Assembly: GCA_963799425.1 (NCBI GenBank)
Contig: CAWCXA010000017.1
Span: forward strand, 186,001-250,000
From: CAVWSM01 sp963799425
Lineage (GTDB): Bacteria > Actinomycetota > Actinomycetes > Jiangellales > Jiangellaceae
Direction: 5' to 3'
DNA: 64,000 nucleotides
Position numbers and translations under genes: made by a program. The notes below the pieces were generated by a model, which saw only the letters and a list, made by a program, of their open reading frames with translations, searched no databases and had not been told where the DNA came from. Below, one piece after another: positions 26,011-34,837 of this stretch (its first letter is position 1; each line of letters starts with the position of its first letter).

Positions 26011-26880
26011 GTGGGTCCGTACGGCACGAAGCACCCGGCCACAGGTCGGCCGTCCCGCCGGTCACCACGGGTGCGCTTGGTCGCGATGGGCGCCGTCGCG
26101 ACACTGGCACTGACCGGCTGCTCCAGCGAGCTGCGGGAGCAGTGGGGGCGTGGTGGCCTGCCGGAGAGTGCCTCCGCCGAGACTCATCTGGTCCAGGACC
26201 TCTGGAACGGCTTCTGGATCGCCGCACTCGCCGTCGGTGTGCTGGTGTGGGGGCTCATCCTGTGGGCATCGTTCGCCTATCGGCGCCGCCACCCCGAGCT
26301 GCCGGTGCAGACGCGTTACAACATGCCGATCGAGTGGCTCTACACGATTGCACCGTTCTTCGTCATCGCCACGCTCTTCGCCTGGACGGTCAAGAACCAG
26401 AACGAGCTGCTCGAGCTCGACGATGACCCAGACGTTCGCATAGGGGTCATCGGCCAGCAGTGGTCGTGGACGTTCAACTACCTAGACGAGGACGTCTACG
26501 ACGTGGGCACCACGGTCGAACTCCCGACCCTGGTGCTCCCAGTCGACCAAACCGTGCAGTTCACACTTGAGTCGCCCGACGTCATCCACTCGTTCTGGGT
26601 TCCCGCGTTCTACTTCAAGATGGACGTGATCCCCGGTCGGGAGAACACCTTCCAGGTGACGCCCAACAAGATCGGCGTCTTCAAGGGCAAGTGCGCCGAG
26701 CTCTGCGGCACCTACCACTCACGCATGCTCTTCGACGTTCAGATCGTGTCGCAGGCCGACTACGACGCGCACATCAATGACCTCGAGGAGCAGGGCCAGA
26801 CCGGCGTGATCGAGGCTCCCTTGCGCGGCGCCTTCAGCACCGAACCACTCACTCCCGAGGTCGGGGAGAACCAGCGATGA
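26011..26880 (+). CDS. ctaC: Cytochrome c oxidase subunit II
   Basis: CuA-bearing subunit of the aa3-type oxidase. It is a lipoprotein: basic N-terminus, hydrophobic run and lipobox LTGC. Two membrane helices follow (about 60-85 and 100-125), then a periplasmic cupredoxin domain with SPDVIHSFWVPAFYFKMD and the CuA ligands CAELCGTYHSRM. The start is GTG 26011, with GAAGGGCGAGG just upstream, giving 289 residues. GTG 26071 would give a shorter but still viable signal peptide. The stop overlaps ctaD (ATGA). Confidence 0.93.
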   Translation: MGPYGTKHPATGRPSRRSPRVRLVAMGAVATLALTGCSSELREQWGRGGLPESASAETHLVQDLWNGFWIAALAVGVLVWGLILWASFAYRRRHPELPVQTRYNMPIEWLYTIAPFFVIATLFAWTVKNQNELLELDDDPDVRIGVIGQQWSWTFNYLDEDVYDVGTTVELPTLVLPVDQTVQFTLESPDVIHSFWVPAFYFKMDVIPGRENTFQVTPNKIGVFKGKCAELCGTYHSRMLFDVQIVSQADYDAHINDLEEQGQTGVIEAPLRGAFSTEPLTPEVGENQR

Positions 26881-28583
26881 CCACGACCCAGCCACGCCCG
26901 ACCGCTGCTTCGGCGACCCGTCCGCATCGCAAGGGCAGCACCGTCGTCCGCTGGATGACCTCCACCGACCACAAGGTCATCGGCTACCTCTACCTCATCA
27001 CGTCGTTCGTGTTCTTCCTGTTCGCCGGCCTGATGGCGATGGTCATCCGTGCCGAGCTATGGAAGCCGGGCAACCAATTCGTGAGTGACGCGGTCTACAA
27101 CCAGCTGTTCACCATGCACGGCACGATCATGCTGTTGCTCTTCGCCACGACGACGTTCATCGGCTTTGGCAACATCATCGTGCCGTTGCAGATCGGCGCG
27201 CCTGACGTGGCGTTTCCGCGCCTCAACATGTTCAGCTACTACCTGTTCCTCTTTGGTGGGCTGATCGTCGTCGCGGGCTTCCTCACACCGGGTGGGGCCG
27301 CCGACTTCGGCTGGTTCGCCTACACGCCGCTGTCCAACGTGCAGTACTCGCCCAACGTCGGTGGCGACCTCTGGGTCATGGGGCTGGCGCTGAGCGGATT
27401 CGGCACGATCCTCGGTGGCGTCAACTTCGTGACCACGATCATCACGATGCGCGCGCCCGGCATGACGATGTTCCGCATGCCGATCTTCACCTGGAACATC
27501 CTGGTGACGAGCCTGCTCGTGCTCATGGCGTTCCCGGTGCTGGCCGCCGCGCTGTTCGCGTTGTTCGCGGACCGCAACTTCGGCACCCACATCTTCGATC
27601 CGGCTAATGGTGGGCCGATCCTGTGGCAACACCTGTTCTGGTTCTTCGGCCATCCCGAGGTCTACATCATCGCGTTGCCGTTCTTCGGCATCATCACCGA
27701 GGTCATCCCTGTCTTCAGCCGCAAGCCGTTCTTCGGCTACAAGGGCATGGTGGCCGCCACTATCGCGATTGCTGCACTGTCGATGGCGGTGTGGGCGCAC
27801 CACATGTACGTCACCAACGCCGTCGCACTGCCGTTCTTCGCGTTGATGACGATGCTCATCGCCGTACCCACGGGTTTCAAGTTCTTCAACTGGATCGGCA
27901 CGATGTGGCGGGGGTCGATCACCTTCGACACCCCGATGCTGTGGGCCGTCGGCTTCCTCGTGACCTTCCTCTTCGGTGGGTTGACCGGCATCATCCTGGC
28001 TTCGCCGGTGCTCGACTTCCAGGTGTCCGACAGCTACTTCGTCGTGGCCCACTTCCACTACGTGGTGTTCGGCACCGTCGTGTTCGCGATGTTCTCCGGG
28101 TTCTACTTCTGGTGGCCCAAGTTCACCGGCCGGATGCTGGACGAGCGGCTCGGCAAGCTCCAGTTCTGGACGCTGTTCATCGGTTTCCACACCACGTTCC
28201 TGGTCCAGCACTGGTTGGGTGTCGAGGGCATGCCGCGCCGCTACGCCGACTACCTGCCCGGCGACGGCTTCACGTTCCTCAACCAGGTGTCGTCCGCCGG
28301 CTCCTTCCTCCTCGGCGCGTCCACGCTGTTCTTCCTGTGGAACGTGTGGATCACGTCAAAGAAGGAGAAGGTCGGAGTCGACGACCCGTGGGGCTGGGGC
28401 AACTCGCTCGAGTGGGCAACGTCGAGCCCGCCGCCGCGGCACAACTTCACGTCGTTGCCGCGGATCCGCTCGGAGCGTCCGGCGTTTGACCTGAAGTACC
28501 CCGACATCGCCGCCGTCGGTCAGCCGGTCCGCGTTGGGATCAACACCGGAAACATCGACACCCCGAAGGACGTGCAGCCGTGA
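26877..28583 (+). CDS. ctaD: Cytochrome c oxidase subunit I
   Basis: Catalytic haem-copper subunit with twelve membrane helices and 568 residues. Visible signatures: FTMHGTIMLLLF (low-spin haem His), WFFGHPEVYI (CuB His and the His-Tyr cofactor), AHHMYVTNAVALPFF, the proton-channel region PTGFKFFNW, and VAHFHYVVFGTVVF (haem ligands). The C-terminal cytoplasmic tail is Pro/Arg-rich. ATG 26877 overlaps the ctaC stop. Translationally coupled to both ctaC and ctaF. Confidence 0.98.
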   Translation: MTTTQPRPTAASATRPHRKGSTVVRWMTSTDHKVIGYLYLITSFVFFLFAGLMAMVIRAELWKPGNQFVSDAVYNQLFTMHGTIMLLLFATTTFIGFGNIIVPLQIGAPDVAFPRLNMFSYYLFLFGGLIVVAGFLTPGGAADFGWFAYTPLSNVQYSPNVGGDLWVMGLALSGFGTILGGVNFVTTIITMRAPGMTMFRMPIFTWNILVTSLLVLMAFPVLAAALFALFADRNFGTHIFDPANGGPILWQHLFWFFGHPEVYIIALPFFGIITEVIPVFSRKPFFGYKGMVAATIAIAALSMAVWAHHMYVTNAVALPFFALMTMLIAVPTGFKFFNWIGTMWRGSITFDTPMLWAVGFLVTFLFGGLTGIILASPVLDFQVSDSYFVVAHFHYVVFGTVVFAMFSGFYFWWPKFTGRMLDERLGKLQFWTLFIGFHTTFLVQHWLGVEGMPRRYADYLPGDGFTFLNQVSSAGSFLLGASTLFFLWNVWITSKKEKVGVDDPWGWGNSLEWATSSPPPRHNFTSLPRIRSERPAFDLKYPDIAAVGQPVRVGINTGNIDTPKDVQP

Positions 28584-28975
28584 AGACCGAGGCTCGGCTG
28601 TTCGTGATCCTCTCGGTGTTCTTCCTGATCGTGACCCCCGCCTACTGGTTCTCCTCCGAGGACTGGACGGGCACTACGGCGCTGACGCTCACGTTCGGGC
28701 TGTGCTTTCTGATCGGGTTCTATCTGGTCTTCACGTCGCAGCGGATGGAGCCGCGCCCCGAGGACCGCGACGACGCCGAGATCGAGGACGGCGCGGGGGA
28801 GTACGGCTTCTTCAGCCCGCACTCCTGGTGGCCGTTGGCGTGCGCGAGCGCGGCGGCGCTCATCTTCCTGGGTCTGGTCGTCGGCTTTTGGCTCGCGATC
28901 ATCGGCGGCGCCTTCGCTGTCATCGCGGTCATCGGCATGGTCTTCGAGTACTACCGGGGCGAGCACGCCCACTAG
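28580..28975 (+). CDS. ctaF: Actinobacterial cytochrome c oxidase subunit IV
   Basis: Small membrane subunit of the actinobacterial oxidase, 131 residues with four hydrophobic segments, two at the N-terminus and two at the C-terminus, separated by an acidic loop RPEDRDDAEIED followed by GEYGFFSPHSWWPL. That loop motif is characteristic of CtaF. GTG 28580 overlaps the ctaD stop (GTGA). Last gene of the ctaCDF operon. Confidence 0.95.
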   Translation: MKTEARLFVILSVFFLIVTPAYWFSSEDWTGTTALTLTFGLCFLIGFYLVFTSQRMEPRPEDRDDAEIEDGAGEYGFFSPHSWWPLACASAAALIFLGLVVGFWLAIIGGAFAVIAVIGMVFEYYRGEHAH

Positions 28976-28993
28976 CCACCGCCCAATGCTGAA

Positions 28994-29008
28994 TCGATGT
29001 GACATCGA
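28994..29008. terminator. Short perfect inverted repeat after ctaF
   Basis: TCGATG-TGA-CATCGA, 19 bases after the ctaF stop and upstream of the sigma-factor promoter region. It may be a weak terminator or an operator; its position cannot separate the two. Confidence 0.4.
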
Positions 29009-29047
29009 GTCACCACGTCGCTACCGCGCAGGTATTTCACGGCTTGC

Positions 29048-29076
29048 GGAATCCCTTTCGCCCGATTGCACGTAAT
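29048..29076 (+). promoter_or_regulatory. Candidate ECF-type promoter for the sigma/anti-sigma pair
   Basis: GGAATC (29048-29053) and CGTAAT (29071-29076) are separated by 17 bases, close to the GGAAC-N16/17-CGTT pattern of autoregulated ECF promoters. The -10 ends seven bases before ATG 29084, which would make the transcript leaderless. Inference from pattern only. Confidence 0.4.
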
Positions 29077-29083
29077 TACAGTC

Positions 29084-29629
29084 ATGACGGCGTCGGACGA
29101 GTCGCTTCTTGCGGGTATGGCCGCTGGCGACCCGGAGGCGGCGGCCGCGTTCGTCCGGCGATTCCAGGCGCGGGTCTACGGACTCGCGCTGATGATCACC
29201 AGTGAGCCGGCGACGGCCGAAGAGGTTGCCCAGGAGGCGTTTCTGCGCGCCTGGCGACACGCGGAGGCGTATGACGTCCGACGGGGGCGCGTCGCTACCT
29301 GGCTGCTCACGATCGCGCGCAACGCCGCCGTCGACGTGGTCCGGGTCAGGCGTGAGCAAGCGGTCGATCCGACCGCATTGCTCGCGCTTGTCTCGACACC
29401 AGAAGAGGGAGACGCAGACGTCGACCGGCTCGTGAACGCGGAGGGGCTGCGCGCAGCGCTGCGCGAGCTCCCGCGCGAGCAAGCGGTCGCCGTCGTGCTG
29501 GCGGCGTTCTACGGGATGACCGCGCGGGAGATCTCCGAGCGGGAATCCGTACCGCTCGGGACGGCGAAAACGAGGATCCGCACCGGTCTGATCCGGCTGC
29601 GCGACCGGTTGGAGGTGAGCGATGACTGA
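29084..29629 (+). CDS. ECF RNA polymerase sigma factor (sigma-70 family)
   Basis: About 181 residues. Region 2 (about 20-90) has AAAFVRRFQARVYGLAL, the EEVAQEAFLRAWRHAEAYD core and GRVATWLLTIARNAAVDVVR. Region 4 (about 120-175) has LPREQAVAVVLAAFYGMTAREISERESVPLGTAK, a helix-turn-helix. No sigma 1.1 or region 3 is present, so it is an ECF type. I chose ATG 29084; the frame opens upstream at TTG 29066. The anti-sigma gene overlaps by eight bases. It lies between ctaF and the convergent qcrB, so a respiratory or redox cue is plausible but unproven. Confidence 0.93.
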   Translation: MTASDESLLAGMAAGDPEAAAAFVRRFQARVYGLALMITSEPATAEEVAQEAFLRAWRHAEAYDVRRGRVATWLLTIARNAAVDVVRVRREQAVDPTALLALVSTPEEGDADVDRLVNAEGLRAALRELPREQAVAVVLAAFYGMTAREISERESVPLGTAKTRIRTGLIRLRDRLEVSDD

Positions 29630-30329
29630 GCACGACGACTGTGAGTCCATCGCCGACTCGCTGGCCGAGCTGGCTGCCGGTGCGGCATCCGGACCGGACC
29701 GCGCGCGAGTGCTGCGACATGTGGCGGCCTGCCCGTCGTGCCGCCGGGACCTCGAGGAGCTGTCGCGCGTGGCTGCGGACCTGCTGCTGCTGGCAGCACC
29801 GCGTGAGCCACGGGCCGGGTTCGAGGGCGACGTGCTTGCGGCCATCACCGCCGACTCCCCGCCCCCTGTGGCGGCCAAGACTCCGCGGTCCTGGCGTCGA
29901 ATCGGCGTACGGGCGGCTGCCGTTGCGGCGTCGGCCGCGGTCGTCGGCGGACTCGCCGCGGGCGCGGTGTGGCAGGCCACCGAGTCTGATCGCACCTTGG
30001 GCCAGCGCTACCGCGAGACGTTGCAGGTCGCCAACGGGCGTTACTTCACCGCCAAGCCGTTGACCGCTCCTGACGGGTCGGACACGGGCACGGCCTTTGC
30101 CTATCAGGGCGAGCCGTCCTGGCTCATGGTCTTGGCCAAGCAGGTGCCGAGCGACGGGCCGTACGAGGTCACGGTCGTCACTTGGCACGGTCGGGCACTC
30201 GCGCTCGGCACCTGCGAGGTCGTCGACGGCTCCTGCAGTGTGGGATCCACCATCGATGTCGATGTGTCGGACATCAGTGAGGTGCGGCTGACCGCGGACG
30301 GCAGCACCACGCTTGTCGCGCGGTTCTGA
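29622..30329 (+). CDS. Zinc-finger anti-sigma factor (membrane-bound)
   Basis: A 235-residue partner of the preceding sigma factor. The ZAS motif is His33-x3-Cys37-x2-Cys40 (HVAACPSC). One membrane segment lies at about 93-112, followed by an extracytoplasmic domain that ends in GTCEVVDGSCSVGSTIDVD, with two cysteines that could form a disulfide. That C-terminal domain resembles the anti-sigma-K type sensor domain, ending in a beta-rich segment. The HxxxCxxC zinc site suggests response to thiol oxidation. Overlap with the sigma gene indicates coupled translation. Confidence 0.9.
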   Translation: MTEHDDCESIADSLAELAAGAASGPDRARVLRHVAACPSCRRDLEELSRVAADLLLLAAPREPRAGFEGDVLAAITADSPPPVAAKTPRSWRRIGVRAAAVAASAAVVGGLAAGAVWQATESDRTLGQRYRETLQVANGRYFTAKPLTAPDGSDTGTAFAYQGEPSWLMVLAKQVPSDGPYEVTVVTWHGRALALGTCEVVDGSCSVGSTIDVDVSDISEVRLTADGSTTLVARF

Positions 30330-30493
30330 AGTCTAGGTCCGCTGGAGCGCCGAAGAGAGCAGACCCCACCTCGTCCCGGTGGCGCTTGCCGCGCTCGTCC
30401 TCTTCCTCGGGCGACGAGCCCACCAGGGCCGTCCTGACAACCTGACAAGTCGAGATGTGTCGCGGTGCGGTGCGGTGTGGTCGTCGACTCGCC

Positions 30494-32158
30494 TCAGTGG
30501 CCGCGGGTGATCTCGCCGGGCTCCTCGGCAGCTTCCTCACCGCCGGCCTCGAGCTCCTCCACGGCGTGGTGACGCTGCGCGGCGTTGTATTCCTCGACCG
30601 TCGGCTTCTGCACAACGTCGCCGTAGTAGGCCTCCGACAACCTGGCTCGGACCTCGTCGACCCGGCGGTTTGGTGCCGGGATGCCACGCTCGTCGGTGGC
30701 CGGCCCGACCTCGTGCGGGACGTCGCGCGGATGCGCCGCGAGCACGTAGGCCTCCTCGGAGCCCAGCGGCCCGTGCACCTCGACGAACTCGCCGTGGGGC
30801 AGTCGCTGGACCACGCCGGTCTCGTACCCGTGCAGGATCTCCTCCCTGTCGCGACGCTGCAGGCCGAGGCAGATGCGTTTGGTCACGATGAACGCGATCA
30901 CCGGTCCGACAAAGATGAGGATCCGCAGCGCCCACGTGATGGTGTTGATCGGCACGTGGAAGATCAGTGCGATGAAGTCGTTTCCGCCACCGAACAGGCC
31001 GAGGATGATGAACGTTGCCAGCGCCGCGATGAGGCCGGTGCGGACCGGTTGGTTGCGCGGTCGCTGGAGCGTGTGGTGCTCACGTCGGTCGCCGGTGACG
31101 AACTGCTCGATCCACGGATAGGCCAGTAGGACACCGATGAGGATGCCCGGGATGATCTGCGCCGGAACCAGGACGTTCCAGCTCCAGGTGAAGCCGAACC
31201 AGTGCGTCTCCCAGTTGGGCATGATGCGCAGTAGGCCGTCGAGCCACCCCATGTACCAGTCCGGCTGAGTGCCGGCACTGACTTCTGAGGCGCTGTAGGG
31301 TCCCCAGATCCACACCGGGTTGATCTGGAGGAACGCCCCCATGGCCGCGATCACGCCCCAGACGATGAACTGGAACCCGCCGGCCTTGGCGACATAGATC
31401 GGGAAGAACGGGGGCCCGACGACGTTGTGCTCCGTCTTGCCCGCGCCGGCCCAGTGGGTGTGCTTCTGGTACCAGAGGATGATCAGATGCAGCGCGACGA
31501 GCGCGAGCAGAATGCCGGGGATGAGCAGCACGTGCACGATGTAGAGCCGCGGGATGATTTCGTCGCCCGGAAACTCGCCACCGAAGAAGAAGAACGACAT
31601 GTACGTGCCGACGACCGGCGTCGCGAGGATGATGCCTTCGGCGATGCGTAGCCCGGAGCCCGACAGGAGGTCGTCCGGCAGCGAGTAGCCGGCGAACCCC
31701 TCGACGACGCCGAGGATGAGCATCAGGATGCCGATGGTGTAGTTGATCTCGCGCGGCTTACGGAAGGCGCCGGTCAGCAGGATGCGCGTGGCGTGCACGA
31801 CCATGGCCGAGATGAACACCAGCGCGGCCCAGTGGTGGATCTGGCGCATCAGCAGGCCACCGCGGACGTCGAACGAGATGTCGAGCGTCGAGGCGAACGC
31901 CTCGGACATCTGCACGTCGCGAAGTGCGGCGTACGACCCCTCGTAGGTCACCTCGGCCATCGAGGGCTTGAACCAAAACGACAGGAACGTGCCCGACAGC
32001 AGCAGCAAGATGAAGCTGAATAGGGCGATCTCCCCGAGCAGGAACGACCAGTGGTCGGGGAAGACCTTGCGCATGTTGCGCTTGAGCCAGACCGAGATCG
32101 TGAGCCGGTCGTCGGTCCCGCCGACGACCTTGCCCGTCGCTTCATACAAGCCGCTCAA
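30494..32158 (-). CDS. qcrB: Cytochrome bc1 complex cytochrome b subunit
   Basis: Quinol-oxidising subunit of the actinobacterial bcc complex, 554 residues with eight or more membrane helices. Haem ligands are in RQIHHWAALVFISAMVVHATR and YIVHVLLIPGILLALVALHLII. The Qo motif appears as GPYSASEVSAGTQPDWYMGWL, the actinobacterial variant with PDWY in place of PEWY. A long charged C-terminal tail, rich in Glu, is typical of the actinobacterial protein. The start is TTG 32158 overlapping the qcrA stop (TTGA); the open frame continues upstream only as the shadow of qcrA. Confidence 0.96.
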   Translation of the reverse strand: MSGLYEATGKVVGGTDDRLTISVWLKRNMRKVFPDHWSFLLGEIALFSFILLLLSGTFLSFWFKPSMAEVTYEGSYAALRDVQMSEAFASTLDISFDVRGGLLMRQIHHWAALVFISAMVVHATRILLTGAFRKPREINYTIGILMLILGVVEGFAGYSLPDDLLSGSGLRIAEGIILATPVVGTYMSFFFFGGEFPGDEIIPRLYIVHVLLIPGILLALVALHLIILWYQKHTHWAGAGKTEHNVVGPPFFPIYVAKAGGFQFIVWGVIAAMGAFLQINPVWIWGPYSASEVSAGTQPDWYMGWLDGLLRIMPNWETHWFGFTWSWNVLVPAQIIPGILIGVLLAYPWIEQFVTGDRREHHTLQRPRNQPVRTGLIAALATFIILGLFGGGNDFIALIFHVPINTITWALRILIFVGPVIAFIVTKRICLGLQRRDREEILHGYETGVVQRLPHGEFVEVHGPLGSEEAYVLAAHPRDVPHEVGPATDERGIPAPNRRVDEVRARLSEAYYGDVVQKPTVEEYNAAQRHHAVEELEAGGEEAAEEPGEITRGH

Positions 32159-33177
32159 TCCCGCTCCCAGAAGCTCGGGCCGACGGGCTCGGTGAAGTCG
32201 CTCCGCGCGGCAAGGTAGCCCTCGTCGTCGATGAAGATCGGCAGCTGCGGCAGGCTGCGGGCAGCCGGGCCGAAGATGACCTTTCCGTTGTCGGCGAGGT
32301 CGAAGGTGGACTGGTGGCACGGGCAGAGCAGGTGATGGGTCTGCTGCTCGTACAGGTTGATCGGACAACCGACGTGGGTGCAGATCTTGGAGTAGGCGAG
32401 GATGCCGTCGACCTGCCAGTTTTCCCTGCCCTGGGCGATTTCGAGCTCGTCCTCCTCGATGCGCACCAGGATCACCGGCACCTTTCCGCGGGCAACCGCC
32501 CGGCCAGGGCCCTCCTCGGGGAGCTCCTCGAACGTCTCCGGCATCGTATTGACGATCGCGCCCAGCTCGACGTCGGCGGGCCGTACCGGACGGAAGGTGA
32601 TGTCGGTCACCAGGCGCACGCCCTCCGCCCAGAGGAATGTGTGCGACTTGACGTTGCCCGGCAGCGGCCCGAGGTCGCGAAGCAGCACGACCGCGGGCAG
32701 CGGCAGCAGCGCCATGGCGCCCAGCAGCGAGTTTCGGATCATCTTGCGGCGCCCGAACCCCGACTCCTGGACGCCGGCATCCCAGGCGGCGAGCGCCTGC
32801 TGGCGAGTCTGTGGGTCGGAGGCGAGTACGTGTCGCTCCTGCACCAGCTCCGGGCTGGTCATGATCGTCTTGGCCCAGTGGACGGCGCCGAAGCCGAGGC
32901 CAAGCATGATCAGGGCCAACGTGCCGCCGAGCCACAGGTTGGACATCTGGGTCCGGCGTACGTCGCCGTCGATCAGCGGTAGTGCGAAGTAGGCGACCAG
33001 AAAGCCGAGTGTCGCGAGGGTCGCGACGCCGAAAAGCGCTGCGACCTGCCGCTCCGCGCGCTTGTTGGCGACCGGGTCGACATCGGTGAGCCGTGGCTCG
33101 TGCGGCGGCAGCCCAGGATCGGGGATCGGGTCACCGACCTGGCTGGCCTGCTCCAGCTCTCTGGATTCGGTAGTCAT
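32155..33177 (-). CDS. qcrA: Cytochrome bc1 complex Rieske iron-sulfur subunit
   Basis: [2Fe-2S] electron carrier between quinol and cytochrome cc. It has 340 residues: a cytoplasmic N-terminal tail, three membrane segments (about 45-70, 80-100 and 150-170), typical of actinobacterial QcrA, and a C-terminal Rieske domain. Cluster ligands are in CTHVGCPINL and CPCHQSTFD (CTHxGC and CPCHxS). ATG 33177. Between qcrC and qcrB in one operon. Confidence 0.97.
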   Translation of the reverse strand: MTTESRELEQASQVGDPIPDPGLPPHEPRLTDVDPVANKRAERQVAALFGVATLATLGFLVAYFALPLIDGDVRRTQMSNLWLGGTLALIMLGLGFGAVHWAKTIMTSPELVQERHVLASDPQTRQQALAAWDAGVQESGFGRRKMIRNSLLGAMALLPLPAVVLLRDLGPLPGNVKSHTFLWAEGVRLVTDITFRPVRPADVELGAIVNTMPETFEELPEEGPGRAVARGKVPVILVRIEEDELEIAQGRENWQVDGILAYSKICTHVGCPINLYEQQTHHLLCPCHQSTFDLADNGKVIFGPAARSLPQLPIFIDDEGYLAARSDFTEPVGPSFWERD

Positions 33178-33211
33178 CGCTCGCTTCTCATGAGTTTCGC
33201 CAATGGTGTGG

Positions 33212-34015
33212 TCACGAGTGTTTGGCGGTGATCCAGACGGCAGCGAGAACGAGGCCGCCGATGCCGACGATCCAGCCCCACAGGCCCTCGCTCACCGGTC
33301 CGGACCGGCCGATGCCGAGGCCGCCCGGGTTGGGCTCGTCCTCGATGTTGGTCAGGAACGCGATGATGTCCTGCTTGTCCTCGGTGGGGAGGCTCCGGTC
33401 ACTGAAAACCGGCATCTGCTGTGGGCCGGTGATCATCGCTTCATACATGTGCTTCGGGTCGACACCCGTGAGCTTCGGCGCGAACGTGCCGAACGAGAGC
33501 GCGCCACCTTGACCCGATGTGTTGTGGCAGGCGGCGCAGTTGGTGCGGTAGAGCTCGCCGCCCACGGACGGATCGCCGGCTGCCGGGTCGTACTGATCGG
33601 GGTTGGGGACCTGCGGACCTGGGCCGAGCGAGGCAACGTAGGCAGCCAGCCGCTGGATCTGCTCGTCCGTGTAGGCGACGGGTTTTTGCGGAATCTGTGC
33701 GCTAGGCCCGGTCGCCGGCATGCGACCCGTACCCACCTGGAAGTCGACCGCGGCGGCACCCACACCGACCAGCGTCGGGCCAAGCACGGTGCCATCAGCG
33801 AGCACGACACCCTCTCCGTTGAGTCCGTGGCACGAGGCGCAGCCGATGGCGAACAGCTTCTTGCCCTCCTCGACCTGCGTCGAGGTGGCTGCGGCGGAGT
33901 CGGCCTTGCTGGCCGGTGCGAAGGCCGCGTAGATGCTGCCGAGCGCGACGAGGCCGAGCAGGAGGACGACGATCGCCGCCGCTGGATGCCGGCGCCTGGC
34001 GGAGACTGCGGACAC
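33212..34015 (-). CDS. qcrC: Cytochrome bc1 complex dihaem cytochrome c subunit
   Basis: Dihaem cytochrome cc that passes electrons directly to the oxidase, replacing soluble cytochrome c. It has about 267 residues with two haem motifs, CASCH and CAACH, an N-terminal membrane anchor and a C-terminal helix WGWIVGIGGLVLAAVWI. I prefer GTG 34015, followed by SAVSARRRHP as in homologues, with AAGG upstream. TTG 34042, overlapping the ctaE stop, is an alternative. Second gene of ctaE-qcrCAB. Confidence 0.94.
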   Translation of the reverse strand: MSAVSARRRHPAAAIVVLLLGLVALGSIYAAFAPASKADSAAATSTQVEEGKKLFAIGCASCHGLNGEGVVLADGTVLGPTLVGVGAAAVDFQVGTGRMPATGPSAQIPQKPVAYTDEQIQRLAAYVASLGPGPQVPNPDQYDPAAGDPSVGGELYRTNCAACHNTSGQGGALSFGTFAPKLTGVDPKHMYEAMITGPQQMPVFSDRSLPTEDKQDIIAFLTNIEDEPNPGGLGIGRSGPVSEGLWGWIVGIGGLVLAAVWITAKHS

Positions 34016-34038
34016 AACAGGCCTTGTCTGCTCGAGAC

Positions 34039-34677
34039 TCAACGGACGATGTAGATGGTCAGGTAGAGCGCGATCCACACGACGTCGACGAAGTGCCAGT
34101 AGTAAGAGACGACGATGGCGCTCGTGGCTTGCTCGTAGGTGAAGCGGCGCGCCATGTATGTGCGCCCGAGCACGAGGAGGAACGCGATCAGGCCGCCGGT
34201 GACGTGCAGTCCGTGGAAGCCAGTCGCGAGGTAGAAGATCGAGCCGAACGGGTCGGACGACAGCGTGAGCCCTTCGCCGACGAGGGCGGCGTACTCATAG
34301 ATCTGGCCGGCGATGAACAGCGAGCCCATGATGAACGTCAGGATGAACCACTCACGCAAACCCCAGCGAATGAAGTCCAGCGGGCCCCCGAGGCGACTCA
34401 CCTGGCCACGCTCAGCGGCGTAGACACCGGCCTGGCAGGTCACCGACGACAGCACCAGGATCGTGGTGTTGGTGAGCGAGATCGGAACGTTGAGCAGCTG
34501 AGCCTCGGACTCGAACACCTCGGGTGCGACCTGGCGGATCGTGAAGTAGATCGCGAACAGCGCGGCGAAGAACATGAGCTCGGAGGCGAGCCACACGATG
34601 GTCCCCACGGCGACCATGGCGGGGCGCCCGGGGAGTTCCGCTGCGTTAGGTCGATCGACTGCCGATGCGGTGGCCAC
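34039..34677 (-). CDS. ctaE: Cytochrome c oxidase subunit III
   Basis: Membrane subunit of the aa3 oxidase with five or more helices and 212 residues. Motifs: VWLASELMFFAALFAIYF, REWFILTFIMGSLFIAGQ, the lipid-contact GFHGLHVTGGLIAFL and a terminal YYWHFVDVVWIALYLTIYI. GTG 34677 gives the family length. A -10-like CATAAT ends six bases upstream, so the mRNA is probably leaderless; the longer open frame extending to 34782 is unlikely. First gene of ctaE-qcrCAB. Confidence 0.95.
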   Translation of the reverse strand: MATASAVDRPNAAELPGRPAMVAVGTIVWLASELMFFAALFAIYFTIRQVAPEVFESEAQLLNVPISLTNTTILVLSSVTCQAGVYAAERGQVSRLGGPLDFIRWGLREWFILTFIMGSLFIAGQIYEYAALVGEGLTLSSDPFGSIFYLATGFHGLHVTGGLIAFLLVLGRTYMARRFTYEQATSAIVVSYYWHFVDVVWIALYLTIYIVR

Positions 34678-34683
34678 GGCGTC

Positions 34684-34712
34684 ATTATGTCGGTCCCCGG
34701 CCGCGCTGACAC
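34684..34712 (-). promoter_or_regulatory. Probable promoter for ctaE-qcrCAB (leaderless)
   Basis: On the minus strand, GTGTCA (34707-34712) and CATAAT (34684-34689) are 17 bases apart, and the -10 ends six bases before GTG 34677. This fits leaderless initiation at the GTG. Confidence 0.45.
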
Positions 34713-34837
34713 CCGCACCCCGGAATCGGCGTTTCTCCTCCCCGGTAGCATCCCGACGTACGTGATCGAAATGCGAGCACACAGGCCCAACCAGGCGCGA
34801 CCGCGCCGAGTGGGCGACGGCCGGAACGAGGATCTGG

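Noticed and set aside
27057..28211. Long minus-strand frame across ctaD
   Set aside because: It is an exact antisense of the conserved ctaD coding sequence, with highly charged low-complexity residues and no family features.
30330..30493. A strong bidirectional terminator between the anti-sigma and qcrB genes
   Set aside because: Only a weak GGGC-GACGA-GCCC hairpin is visible; not enough to call.
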